The notes under the pieces were generated by a model, which ran no database searches, had not been told where the DNA came from, and was given only the letters and a program-made list of their open reading frames with translations. Made by a program: the position numbers and the translations under genes. A stretch of DNA of 64,000 nt from Pseudomonadaceae bacterium (GTDB lineage: Bacteria > Pseudomonadota > Gammaproteobacteria > Pseudomonadales > Azotimanducaceae). How positions within the stretch are numbered: the first letter of the stretch is position 1; the number at the start of each line of letters is the position of its first letter. This document shows positions 25,568 through 33,484 of the stretch, piece by piece. The stretch covers positions 248,001-312,000 of the forward strand of contig JANSWO010000003.1 in assembly GCA_024743435.1 (NCBI GenBank). The letters are read 5' to 3'.

Positions 25568-27702
25568 AATGCAGACTCCCAGCGGGACGGGGTATCAAAT
25601 GACGCCAGAAACGCCTCTACCGGCATGGGCTTGGCGAGTGCAAACCCCTGTCCATAGTCGATGCCGAATGTGGTCAGCTTGCTCGCGATGTCTTTGTCCG
25701 TTACGAACTCGGCAATAGTAACCAAGCCCATGGCGTGGCCAACGTCATTGATCGCCTGAACCATCGTCGCCGCGACGGGGTCGTTCATGATGTCGCGAAC
25801 AAAGCTGCCATCAATTTTGAGGGCATCCAGTGGTAACTTCTGAAGATAGGAGAAAGAGCTTAGGCCGGTACCAAAATCGTCTAGTGCAAAACTCACACCG
25901 CGACTACGAAGCTCGGTCATGAAGGCCTCGGCGAGGGTTAGATCGCGAATCGCAGCGGTCTCTGTTACTTCAAAACAGATACTGCCTGGTCGCGGCTTGT
26001 ACTGATCCAGACAGTGTCGGATGAAATCGATGAAGCCCGTGTCCGAAAGTGATTGTCCCGACAGATTGATAGTGATGACCAGACGATTCTCCGGCGCCGA
26101 TGCAGCGTGCTCAGTGACAGCCTTCAGCGTTCTGGATACGACCCAGCGATCGATGGACGGCATGAGGTTGTATCGCTCTGCCGCCGGCAGAAAAGCTCCG
26201 GGCGGGACAATGTTGCCATCGTCATCGAGAAGTCGAATGAGGATCTCTGCGTGCGGTTCGCGGTCAGGGTCAGCGAGCGGGACTATTGGTTGTGCGTAAA
26301 GCACAAACCGCTCGTTCTTCAAAGCGTGCTGAATGACACTGACCTGATGCATCTGAGCGTGACGCTCTACGAGCTGTGAGTCGTCGGAGTTGAAGATTTC
26401 GAATCGACCACCACCGGCCTCTTTAGCGCTCGAGCAGGCGAGTTCGGCTTCTGCCAGGGCATGAGCGGCTTGACCGCTCTCTGAAGATAGGAGCGTTATT
26501 CCGGCACTTGCCGAGACCTCGACTGTCTCACCACGCCAACTGAACTCAAGTGTGTTGATGCCATCAACAATCCGTGCTGCGATCCTATGTACGTTTAGCG
26601 ACTGACTGCCATTGACCAGGACGCCAAACTGGTCACCGCCAATTCGAGCAATGATGTCGCCGTTGTTGATCAGGCTATCCAGTTTTTTGCCGACGAGGCG
26701 TAACAATGCGTCGCCAGCATCGTGCCCATATGCTTCATTGACGACCTGCATACGATCGATATCAATTACTAAGAGTCCGTCGCGGTTAGGTGGTGGTTTG
26801 CTGTTCGCTACCGCTTGCTCAACGTTGAGCTCAAATGGCGCTCGCCAGAGTAAACCGGTGAGGTCGTCGTAGGTGGTTCGAACGATCTTCGATGCCTTTT
26901 GGGCCATCACCTCCAACAGGTTTTTGTCACTATTGGTGAAGATTGATTCGCTCTGTGGCCTGCCTACCAGGAGGAAGCCAGTAACGTTGTTGTCATTGCC
27001 GAAGGTGATAGGCGTGATGATGTGGCGCAAGCTACGCAGCTCGCTGGAGACGCTTAGTTCATGCTCCAGTCCATTGTTATAGACGTGGGATCCGGGATTC
27101 TCTTGCAGCCATGCGTTTATCGGTTTGGCGATATCGGAGAGGCTTCGGATCAATGGCGCGTGGACATCGTCTGTTATGGATTCGAAATGCAGATTCTGGT
27201 TATTCAAGAGCATGATGCAAAAACTCACCTGTAGGTAGTGGTGAGAATTGACCACAATTTCGTTTAGCTGCCGATCGGTATTGCTCACGTTGTCACGATC
27301 GTCTTTGTCTTGAAAAACGAGGTTGAGCTCTTCGTATCGGCTGGTGAGCTCATCTGTCATCTCGGTGAGTTCAGCGTTCAGTGATACCTCTGTCTGGATA
27401 CAATGCGCGAGAGAGTCGATAAGCGCGGCGGAGCAGGAGTGATCCGTTGCGCGGAAGCAGACAACGACCTGAGCCACAGTTTCGTATTGGTAGCTGTGGA
27501 TGTCTCGAGAATGTCGCTCGAATACCCCATCTGTTAGATCGTCGCTGCTGAGTATCTGTGTGCAGGCGGTGGCGTCGCCTACCTGCTTCACAACCGCATT
27601 GCCCTCGACCAGGGCAATGGCGAGGGAATCCGGCGCGATGGGCGTGAATAGATCGTGATACTTGTCCAGATCTACCGCGAGTAGTACTTCCTGAACACTC
27701 AC
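25564..27702 (-). CDS. GAF-like/GGDEF/EAL c-di-GMP protein
   Basis: A 712-residue cytoplasmic protein. A GAF-like region (about 140-275), a GGDEF domain (about 285-435) and an EAL domain (about 450-700). The GGDEF signature reads ARIGGDQF, so the acidic fourth residue is Gln and cyclase activity is doubtful. The EAL part looks active: the EIL form of the EAL motif, NLSGQSL, FEVTET, FALDDFGTGLSS and LKIDGSFV are all present. It probably degrades c-di-GMP, the ligand of MshEN domains. GTG start overlaps the response regulator by 4 bases and its stop overlaps the ATPase start by 4. Confidence 0.88.
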   Translation of the reverse strand: MSVQEVLLAVDLDKYHDLFTPIAPDSLAIALVEGNAVVKQVGDATACTQILSSDDLTDGVFERHSRDIHSYQYETVAQVVVCFRATDHSCSAALIDSLAHCIQTEVSLNAELTEMTDELTSRYEELNLVFQDKDDRDNVSNTDRQLNEIVVNSHHYLQVSFCIMLLNNQNLHFESITDDVHAPLIRSLSDIAKPINAWLQENPGSHVYNNGLEHELSVSSELRSLRHIITPITFGNDNNVTGFLLVGRPQSESIFTNSDKNLLEVMAQKASKIVRTTYDDLTGLLWRAPFELNVEQAVANSKPPPNRDGLLVIDIDRMQVVNEAYGHDAGDALLRLVGKKLDSLINNGDIIARIGGDQFGVLVNGSQSLNVHRIAARIVDGINTLEFSWRGETVEVSASAGITLLSSESGQAAHALAEAELACSSAKEAGGGRFEIFNSDDSQLVERHAQMHQVSVIQHALKNERFVLYAQPIVPLADPDREPHAEILIRLLDDDGNIVPPGAFLPAAERYNLMPSIDRWVVSRTLKAVTEHAASAPENRLVITINLSGQSLSDTGFIDFIRHCLDQYKPRPGSICFEVTETAAIRDLTLAEAFMTELRSRGVSFALDDFGTGLSSFSYLQKLPLDALKIDGSFVRDIMNDPVAATMVQAINDVGHAMGLVTIAEFVTDKDIASKLTTFGIDYGQGFALAKPMPVEAFLASFDTPSRWESAL

Positions 27703-28097
27703 GCGCCATTCCTTGGCAGCGCCTGCTCAAGGGCGGAAGTTAGCTGCTTGATGCTGACGGGCTTCTCCACGAAGTGCAGATTGTCCATGCGGGCTGTCCA
27801 CTCGCGATGAATCTGGTCTGGAACACTCGTGACGACAAATATCGGGAAACTGCGCTCGGGTTGCTCCGCTTCCAGTGCCTTGCACAACTCTTCGCCCGTC
27901 ATGACAGGCATTTCGATATCAGTGATGAGACCGTCGGGAAGTGAATTGCTTTTCACTGCCTCGCGTAAAGCCTCCAGAGCTTCCAATCCGTTTCTAAATA
28001 CGGACGTTTGGAATCCTGCGCGTTCCAGAGATGTCTTAACGATTCGCGCCGGAACCGGCTCATCGTCGACTAGATACAAGTGCCGAGTACCGCTCAT
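27699..28097 (-). CDS. single-domain response regulator (receiver)
   Basis: A 132-residue CheY-like receiver with no output domain. Acidic pair in LYLVDDEPVP, phosphoacceptor Asp in LITDIEMPVMTGEEL, the Ser/Thr switch in VTSVPD, and the Lys in FVEKPVSIKQL are all in place. It starts at ATG 28097, overlapping the kinase stop (ATGA), and ends overlapping the GGDEF/EAL start (GTGA). It is the expected phosphate acceptor of the adjacent kinase and must act by protein contact, perhaps with the GGDEF/EAL or STAS-ATPase protein. Confidence 0.9.
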   Translation of the reverse strand: MSGTRHLYLVDDEPVPARIVKTSLERAGFQTSVFRNGLEALEALREAVKSNSLPDGLITDIEMPVMTGEELCKALEAEQPERSFPIFVVTSVPDQIHREWTARMDNLHFVEKPVSIKQLTSALEQALPRNGA

Positions 28098-29896
28098 ATC
28101 GCTTGCTCGAGAATGCCGGCTTGCTTCCAAAGATCGATTGTGAACTTCGATCCTGAACCAACTCTGCTTTGTACCCGGATAGAGCCGTGATGTAGCTCTA
28201 CAATGTCGCGCACGAGAGCGAGGCCCAGGCCATGGCCATTCCGTTTGGCTACGGCCTCGCCTTTGCCGCGACAGAACTTGTCGAAGATTGAATCTAACTC
28301 ATTCTCGGGTATGCCAATTCCGGTGTCGGTTACGCTGAACTGTAGTGATTCGTCTGACTCCAACACACTCACTCGAATCGCGCCCCCGTCTTCGGAGTAT
28401 TTGGTGGCGTTTGTCAGAAGATTGTTGAGCGCGATGGTCATGAGGGACTTGTCGAGTTGCGCCGTATCGATGTTGTCTGCAACCTCAATGGAGTAGCGCA
28501 GCTTCTTATCGGATGTTGATCGCTGCACACCATCCACGAGTTGGGTTATCAACTCGCTGATCTTCACGCGCGTGGGCTGAATGGCTAGAGTGCCCATCTC
28601 AATTTGTGTGATGCTGAGTAGGTTGTTGATCAGCAATGCCAGCCGCTCCACTTCATCGTTAATGATGTTAAGTGTTTCGTGGCGATACTCGTCGTCATCA
28701 CCATCAGGTCCCTGCAATGACTGCGCACAGAGAGCGAGTGTATTGAGCGGAGTTTTAAGCTCATGGGATACGTGTCCAACGAACTCCCCTCGACTATTAC
28801 GTGCGAGTATTTCACCGCTCACGTCCTGCATGACGAGGACCCGGCCAACGGGTTCTTCTGCATTGTTGGTCGCGACTCCTGCACTGGATATTCGCAGCGT
28901 TGCACCTGCCAGATGTGAAGGTTGTACATCTATTGTTGAGGGCTGATTGTTCGAACTATCGTTGAGTAGTCTGATGGCTGGCGCGAGGTCAGTCCGGTCG
29001 AGAACCTGTCGCACGTTCTTTCCGGTTAGGGATTCAAGTTCGCCGCCGATGTATTGGCTGAACAACTCGTTCGCAAAGGTAATTCGATCGTCGGTGTCGA
29101 CGATGGCGATTCCGCTGTTGATTGCATGCAGAATTGATTCAAGTTTCATCAGCCTGTAGTTCAGAAAGCGCTCGGAGGTGATCAGTTTGTCCTTCTCATT
29201 CTGGTAGCTATCTATGCGTTGCTGAGCCTGGTCCATAAATGAATTGAATTGCTCGACGAAAGTGCCGATAGCCTGGCCGTCATGACTCTGTCCGCCGTCT
29301 GCTGCAGATAGGGTCTTGGCCAACCCCTCGAGTGGCGTCACCTCTCGCCGTAGTAGCAGTAACAAGAGTGGTGTCAGTAGAAATATCGGTAGGATGATTG
29401 AGGCCAGGTACGCTACATCCTTGGTAGCGTCCAGCCACTTGGGTTGAAAAAACGCAACGCGGTATTTGGCTTGGCTATTGGCCGAAGCAAGTGGTCCAAA
29501 GGCCTCGATGATCGTGTGGTCACCGACGTTGGTTTCAGGGAGATGATTGATCCAACTCGCGCTTGATATCGCCGTGCTGGACGGTGCGGGAAGAACACTG
29601 ATTTCGTTGGATGTGCGTGTCGCGATCGGTCGACCAACACTATCTGTGACAGCCGCGTAGGCAAACCTTGGGTCTGTACTCACCTGGGCGAGCAGCCGAT
29701 CGTAGGCAACCTTTCTAAGCTCGGTGGTTAACGCATCCGATGGAAGTGACGTGATCAGGCGAGCAGCGTTGTTGACGGCAAGGCTTACTGCGTCGATTGC
29801 CCGGTTGTGCTGATAGGTGAGCACGATCAGCATCACCGCTATCGAGGCGACGATAGCAGCGAACAGAACTTTTATGTCCAGGCGAGTGTGTTTCAC
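28094..29896 (-). CDS. membrane sensor histidine kinase with PAS domain
   Basis: About 600 residues. A membrane helix (KVLFAAIVASIAVMLIVL), a periplasmic sensor of about 140 residues, a second helix (ASIILPIFLLTPLLLLLL), a HAMP-like linker, a PAS domain (ILHAINSGIAIVDTDDRITFANELF), the HisKA box with the phosphorylated His (GHVSHELKTPLN), and the ATPase domain (NNLLTNATKYSEDGG, DTGIGIP, GHGLGLALV). GTG 29896 with AGGAT upstream is preferred over TTG 29920. It is the first gene of the coupled kinase-regulator-c-di-GMP-ATPase string that leads into the pilus genes. Signal sensed unknown. Confidence 0.9.
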   Translation of the reverse strand: MKHTRLDIKVLFAAIVASIAVMLIVLTYQHNRAIDAVSLAVNNAARLITSLPSDALTTELRKVAYDRLLAQVSTDPRFAYAAVTDSVGRPIATRTSNEISVLPAPSSTAISSASWINHLPETNVGDHTIIEAFGPLASANSQAKYRVAFFQPKWLDATKDVAYLASIILPIFLLTPLLLLLLRREVTPLEGLAKTLSAADGGQSHDGQAIGTFVEQFNSFMDQAQQRIDSYQNEKDKLITSERFLNYRLMKLESILHAINSGIAIVDTDDRITFANELFSQYIGGELESLTGKNVRQVLDRTDLAPAIRLLNDSSNNQPSTIDVQPSHLAGATLRISSAGVATNNAEEPVGRVLVMQDVSGEILARNSRGEFVGHVSHELKTPLNTLALCAQSLQGPDGDDDEYRHETLNIINDEVERLALLINNLLSITQIEMGTLAIQPTRVKISELITQLVDGVQRSTSDKKLRYSIEVADNIDTAQLDKSLMTIALNNLLTNATKYSEDGGAIRVSVLESDESLQFSVTDTGIGIPENELDSIFDKFCRGKGEAVAKRNGHGLGLALVRDIVELHHGSIRVQSRVGSGSKFTIDLWKQAGILEQAI

Positions 29897-30146
29897 GGGG
29901 TCAACATCCTGATTTGACAACGATTATCATGCGGCGGTTGCTCGCTGGATCCTTGCAGCGAATAGGTTTGTGCCAGTTGTAGTCTAGGTGACGAATCCAG
30001 GCGCCGATGTGACTGGTGTCGATGTATGTCGTCCAGTCGGTGCCCTGGGGACCTGTTTTACATCCCGCGGTAGTGATAAGTGACGAATCCTGTGAGGCAG
30101 TTCACAATCGGCGCGCAGATACCTAATTCGCGTGCAGGGCAGGCCA

Positions 30147-30983
30147 ATGTCGGATAGAGCTGTTGCAGAAGTAGTCGATATCACACCCGGCATGGGCTCT
30201 GAGGTTGCAAACCTGGATCTGCGAGATTTGTCGAGCTTTTCTCAGCATTGGCTCGCTGATCTGTTGGCTAGGCGCAAGGTGTTGGTGTTTAGAGATCAGT
30301 CGCTAAGCCGGGATCAACACAAAGCGTTTGCCCGTGTGCTCGGCGAGTTACATATCCATCCCTCTAATCGGCAAGTAGGCGCAAAAGGCGACCCCGAAGT
30401 GTTTGCGATCCGCACAACGGAGAACAGCCGCTACGCGAACGGCGATGCCTGGCATACGGATGTTTCGTGCGAGGAGGTTCCACCGCTGGCATCGGCTCTC
30501 TATGTTCGAGAACTGCCAGGTCCGAGTGGTGGCGATACGGTCTTTGCTGACATGACGCGTGCCTTTGCCACCCTGTCCGAGCCAATCAAAGCGTTGATCC
30601 GGTCGCTGAATGCCGTTCACGATGGACGCAAAGACCTCGCTCGTTATGGCATTGAGCTCAAGGCTGGTCAGAGCTATCCCTGCGCGACTCACCCCATAGT
30701 GCCCGTGCATCCTGATACCAATGAAGAGATTCTGTTCGTCAATCCATCGTTTACGGACCACATCCTGGGCGTGTCACGATCTGAAAGTGATGCAATTCTT
30801 GAGCTGCTCTGGCGACATGTGACCGATGACCCGAGGCTGCATTGCCGGGTTCGATGGCAGCCCGGCACGCTGACCATTTGGGATAACCGCAGCACCTGGC
30901 ATCACGCCGTTTGGGATTACTTCCCGAGCTCACGTTACTCAGAGCGAGTGACGATCCTAGAAACACGCCGCCCGCGTCGGTAG
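30147..30983 (+). CDS. TauD/TfdA-family Fe(II)/2-oxoglutarate dioxygenase
   Basis: A 278-residue non-haem iron oxygenase. The HxD iron ligands are in DAWHTDVSCEEVPP, the distal His in STWHHAVWDY, and the 2-oxoglutarate Arg in SSRYSERVTIL. GGDTVFADMTRAFATLSEP is a family hallmark. ATG 30147 is chosen over the GTG at 30132. TauD relatives hydroxylate taurine, phenoxyacids or sulfate esters and release the product; no sulfonate transporter is nearby, so substrate is open. A phosphotransferase-fold gene begins 12 bases after the stop. Confidence 0.9.
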   Translation: MSDRAVAEVVDITPGMGSEVANLDLRDLSSFSQHWLADLLARRKVLVFRDQSLSRDQHKAFARVLGELHIHPSNRQVGAKGDPEVFAIRTTENSRYANGDAWHTDVSCEEVPPLASALYVRELPGPSGGDTVFADMTRAFATLSEPIKALIRSLNAVHDGRKDLARYGIELKAGQSYPCATHPIVPVHPDTNEEILFVNPSFTDHILGVSRSESDAILELLWRHVTDDPRLHCRVRWQPGTLTIWDNRSTWHHAVWDYFPSSRYSERVTILETRRPRR

Positions 30984-30994
30984 TTGAGACGTCT

Positions 30995-31903
30995 ATGCAC
31001 GGAACCCCAAAGGCAGAGGTGGATGTCAGCCCCGAGCTGGTGCGATTGTTAGTTGCCGAGCAATTTCCGCAGTATGCAAACCACACGGTCTCCCTGCTGG
31101 CCAACGGCTTCGACAACGTCAATTTTCGAGTTGGCCCCGAGCTGATTGCCAGGCTACCGCGTCGCTCGATTGGCGCTGAGCTCATCCGGCATGAACAAAC
31201 CTGGTTGCCCAAGCTCGCACCCAACATCGACGTATCTATCCCTGTTCCGATCCACGCCGGACAACCATCGGACGCCTATCCGTGGCCCTGGAGTCTTGTT
31301 CGCTGGCGAGAAGGTGCGACGGTGGATCTGGCGCCGCTAAATGCCCGCGGTAGCGAGCAGTTCCTGCAGTTTCTTGAGCAAGTGCATCGAGCAGCGCCGG
31401 CTGATGCGCCGACCAATGCCTTTCGTGGAGTGCCGTTATCTCATCGGGTGGAGGCGGTGGAAGATCGCTTTGCCTTTCTGCTCGAAAACACAAACCTTGT
31501 TGATGGCGCAATCGAGTCTATCTGGCAGCACGGGCTCGACGTCGACCAGCTCTCCCAATCGAGGCCCAGAACCTGGCTGCATGGAGATCTACACCCGAGA
31601 AACGTGCTCAGCCACGAAGGGGAGTTGGCTGCTGTTCTGGACTGGGGTGATATGTGCGCTGGCGACCCGGCGAGTGATCTCGCCTCCATCTGGCTACTAT
31701 TCCCCGACAACGCTCTCAGCCTTGAAACCCAGATTTTGAGCTCGATGCGCTATGACGGTGAGCAGATGCGTGCCCGCTTACGTGGCTGGGCTGTGCTGTT
31801 CGGCGTGCTGTTTGCCTCTGTCGGTTTTACCGATGATCCACGTCATTTTGACGTTGGCCGGCGTACACTGCGCGCGCTCTCCAAACACGGCGCTAACGCT
31901 TAG
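30995..31903 (+). CDS. aminoglycoside phosphotransferase-fold kinase
   Basis: A 302-residue APH-superfamily protein. Catalytic loop TWLHGDLHPRNVL (HGDxxxxN) and the metal Asp in AVLDWGDMCAGDP. N-terminal lobe includes LANGFDNVNFRVG. Such proteins phosphorylate small hydroxyl compounds (antibiotics, sugars, choline); this one resembles the MPH/AviX type, but without more evidence I would not call it resistance. ATG 30995 is preferred to an earlier start inside the dioxygenase gene. The stop TAG is followed directly by the ATG of the next gene. Confidence 0.85.
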   Translation: MHGTPKAEVDVSPELVRLLVAEQFPQYANHTVSLLANGFDNVNFRVGPELIARLPRRSIGAELIRHEQTWLPKLAPNIDVSIPVPIHAGQPSDAYPWPWSLVRWREGATVDLAPLNARGSEQFLQFLEQVHRAAPADAPTNAFRGVPLSHRVEAVEDRFAFLLENTNLVDGAIESIWQHGLDVDQLSQSRPRTWLHGDLHPRNVLSHEGELAAVLDWGDMCAGDPASDLASIWLLFPDNALSLETQILSSMRYDGEQMRARLRGWAVLFGVLFASVGFTDDPRHFDVGRRTLRALSKHGANA

Positions 31904-32938
31904 ATGGATCCGATCACCCAGGGCGCCCTCGGCGCGACGTTCTCTCAGTCTGCCGCCGCTGCAAATCTGGTGGCGGAGCGACCTGATGAGAGTCGTCGCC
32001 GCTTTGGCGCGATTGCGCTTCTCGGTCTGTTGTCAGGAATGGCGCCAGATCTCGACATTTTCATTCTTTCGACCACCGATCCATTGCTGTCGCTTGAGTA
32101 TCATCGACATTTCACTCACGCGCTGGCATTCATTCCGATTGGCGCGCTGATCTGTGCCGGCGTCATGTTTGCGGCAGTGCGTCGGCGATTATCGTTCGCA
32201 CAAACCTACCTCGCGTGTCTGTTCGGCTACGCAAGTCATGGCCTACTGGATGCGTGCACGACGTATGGCACACAGCTCCTTTGGCCGTTCTCTGATGTGC
32301 GAATTGCCTGGAACAATGTTTCGGTGGTGGATCCGTTCTTTACGGTTCCGGTTGTCGCGCTTGCCGTGTTCGCCTGGCGCCGGAGCAAACCGCGGTACGC
32401 GCTTTTTGGCCTCGGCTGGGCGCTGCTCTATCTCGCCTTTGGCCTGTTCCAGAATCAGCGCGCAGTCGATGCCGCTCTAGATCTGGCGGCGGATCGAGGC
32501 CATGCGATTGTGCGAGCTGATATCGGTGCTAAACCCGCATTCGCATCGCTCCTGGTGTTTAAGACGATCTACGAGGTCGATCGGCGCTTCTACGTTGATG
32601 CGGTTCGAACGGGCCTGGCAACTCGCGTCTATGAAGGCGATAGCATCGACCGCCTCGACGTTACGCGCGATCTGCCCTGGCTTATCGAGGACAGTCAGCA
32701 GGCTCGCGATCTCGAGCGTTTTCGCTGGTTTTCCAATGACCATCTTGCTCTGCATCCAGAGAATCAGTACTTGGTTATCGATATTCGCTATTCAATGGTG
32801 CCGAACAAACTGGATCCGCTATGGGGGATCGAGTTGAATCCGGCAGCATCGAATGATGCTCACATCGTCTGGCGCCCAATGCGGGCTGATGGATCTCAGC
32901 GGCTTGGAGACCTTTGGCATATCTGGATGAACCGATAG
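31904..32938 (+). CDS. DUF457/YdjM-like membrane metal-dependent hydrolase
   Basis: A 344-residue membrane protein of the LexA-binding/YdjM (DUF457) family. Signatures: MDPITQGALGA at the start, a PDLD metal site (SGMAPDLDIF), HRHFTHAL, GYASHGLLDACTTYGT, all within the first 130 residues with four or five hydrophobic segments. A soluble C-terminal domain of about 150 residues follows (YEVDRRFYVDAVRTG). Relatives are presumed zinc-dependent hydrolases on membrane lipids; the activity is not known. The ATG directly abuts the preceding stop, suggesting co-translation. Confidence 0.83.
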   Translation: MDPITQGALGATFSQSAAAANLVAERPDESRRRFGAIALLGLLSGMAPDLDIFILSTTDPLLSLEYHRHFTHALAFIPIGALICAGVMFAAVRRRLSFAQTYLACLFGYASHGLLDACTTYGTQLLWPFSDVRIAWNNVSVVDPFFTVPVVALAVFAWRRSKPRYALFGLGWALLYLAFGLFQNQRAVDAALDLAADRGHAIVRADIGAKPAFASLLVFKTIYEVDRRFYVDAVRTGLATRVYEGDSIDRLDVTRDLPWLIEDSQQARDLERFRWFSNDHLALHPENQYLVIDIRYSMVPNKLDPLWGIELNPAASNDAHIVWRPMRADGSQRLGDLWHIWMNR

Positions 32939-33268
32939 GGCGCAACGAAATCGCTAGTGTTTTTCTTGCCCTAAGGCGCTCACCCTAGTCCTACCAGACC
33001 GAACAACTTGACCGAGCGCCGTGATCGGCGCAGACTGCGCGCGCTTGAGGTACCGCTGAACGCGTTCAGATCGCGCGTCCGTGCACCAGGTGCGGGCTAC
33101 CCTCATCAAGCACCGAATTACGACTAACGAATCCGACGAACGACGATGAACCGATTCACTCACATTACTGATCACAAGCGCTCGTCCGCCGCCTGGCGTA
33201 CGGCTGTGGATCTGTGTGTGCGAGTGCACGGCGTCTCCCCAGCTTGCTATGTGTCAGCGAAGACTCAG

Positions 33269-33300
33269 GTCTCTCAAACGACATTCGTCTCTCAAATGAC
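33269..33300 (+). repeat. tandem 14-base near-repeat in leader
   Basis: GTCTCTCAAACGAC and, 18 bases on, GTCTCTCAAATGAC, one mismatch. Lies about 65 bases before the terminator in the leader of the MFS gene. Confidence 0.7.
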
Positions 33301-33360
33301 AGGGAAAGGCGCAGGCTCAGGACTCTCCAGCGGTTAGCATTGTTTGCAAGCAAACGATTC

Positions 33361-33396
33361 AAAACCCCGGAGAGCCGAAAGCCTCCGGGGTTTTTT
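33361..33396 (+). terminator. strong intrinsic terminator within leader
   Basis: CCCCGGAG (33365-33372), a 10-base loop, CTCCGGGG (33383-33390) and six T's, with four A's before the stem. It ends 89 bases before the MFS start, so it either ends a small RNA or attenuates the transporter. The upstream CTCTCC (33323-33328) could pair with GGAGAG (33369-33374) in the 5' arm as an antiterminator. Confidence 0.85.
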
Positions 33397-33484
33397 CGTT
33401 TCTGGAACCGAGAAAACCACGAGGTAGGGAAAACGAGAAACACAACAGCGACGTTCGACTAACGACGACAAGGATGAGAGTGCG

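Larger units (their letters stand above)
32939..33484. other. long gene-free leader region upstream of an MFS gene
   Basis: 546 bases without a credible gene. Structures seen: the hairpin GCGCCG-TGAT-CGGCGC, the 14-base palindrome CTGAACGCGTTCAG (33054-33067), GTTTGC-AA-GCAAAC (33342-33355), a tandem near-repeat and a strong terminator at its end (listed separately). A 63-codon frame at 33146-33337 has no recognised features. Confidence 0.5.

Noticed and set aside
29988-30090. 11-base direct repeat GTGACGAATCC (29988-29998 and 30080-30090) before the dioxygenase gene
   Set aside because: Only two copies 92 bases apart with no symmetry; may be chance or an activator site, not enough to call.
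33146-33337. 63-codon frame in the MFS leader
   Set aside because: No ribosome site, no composition or motif typical of coding; kept only as a possible leader peptide.
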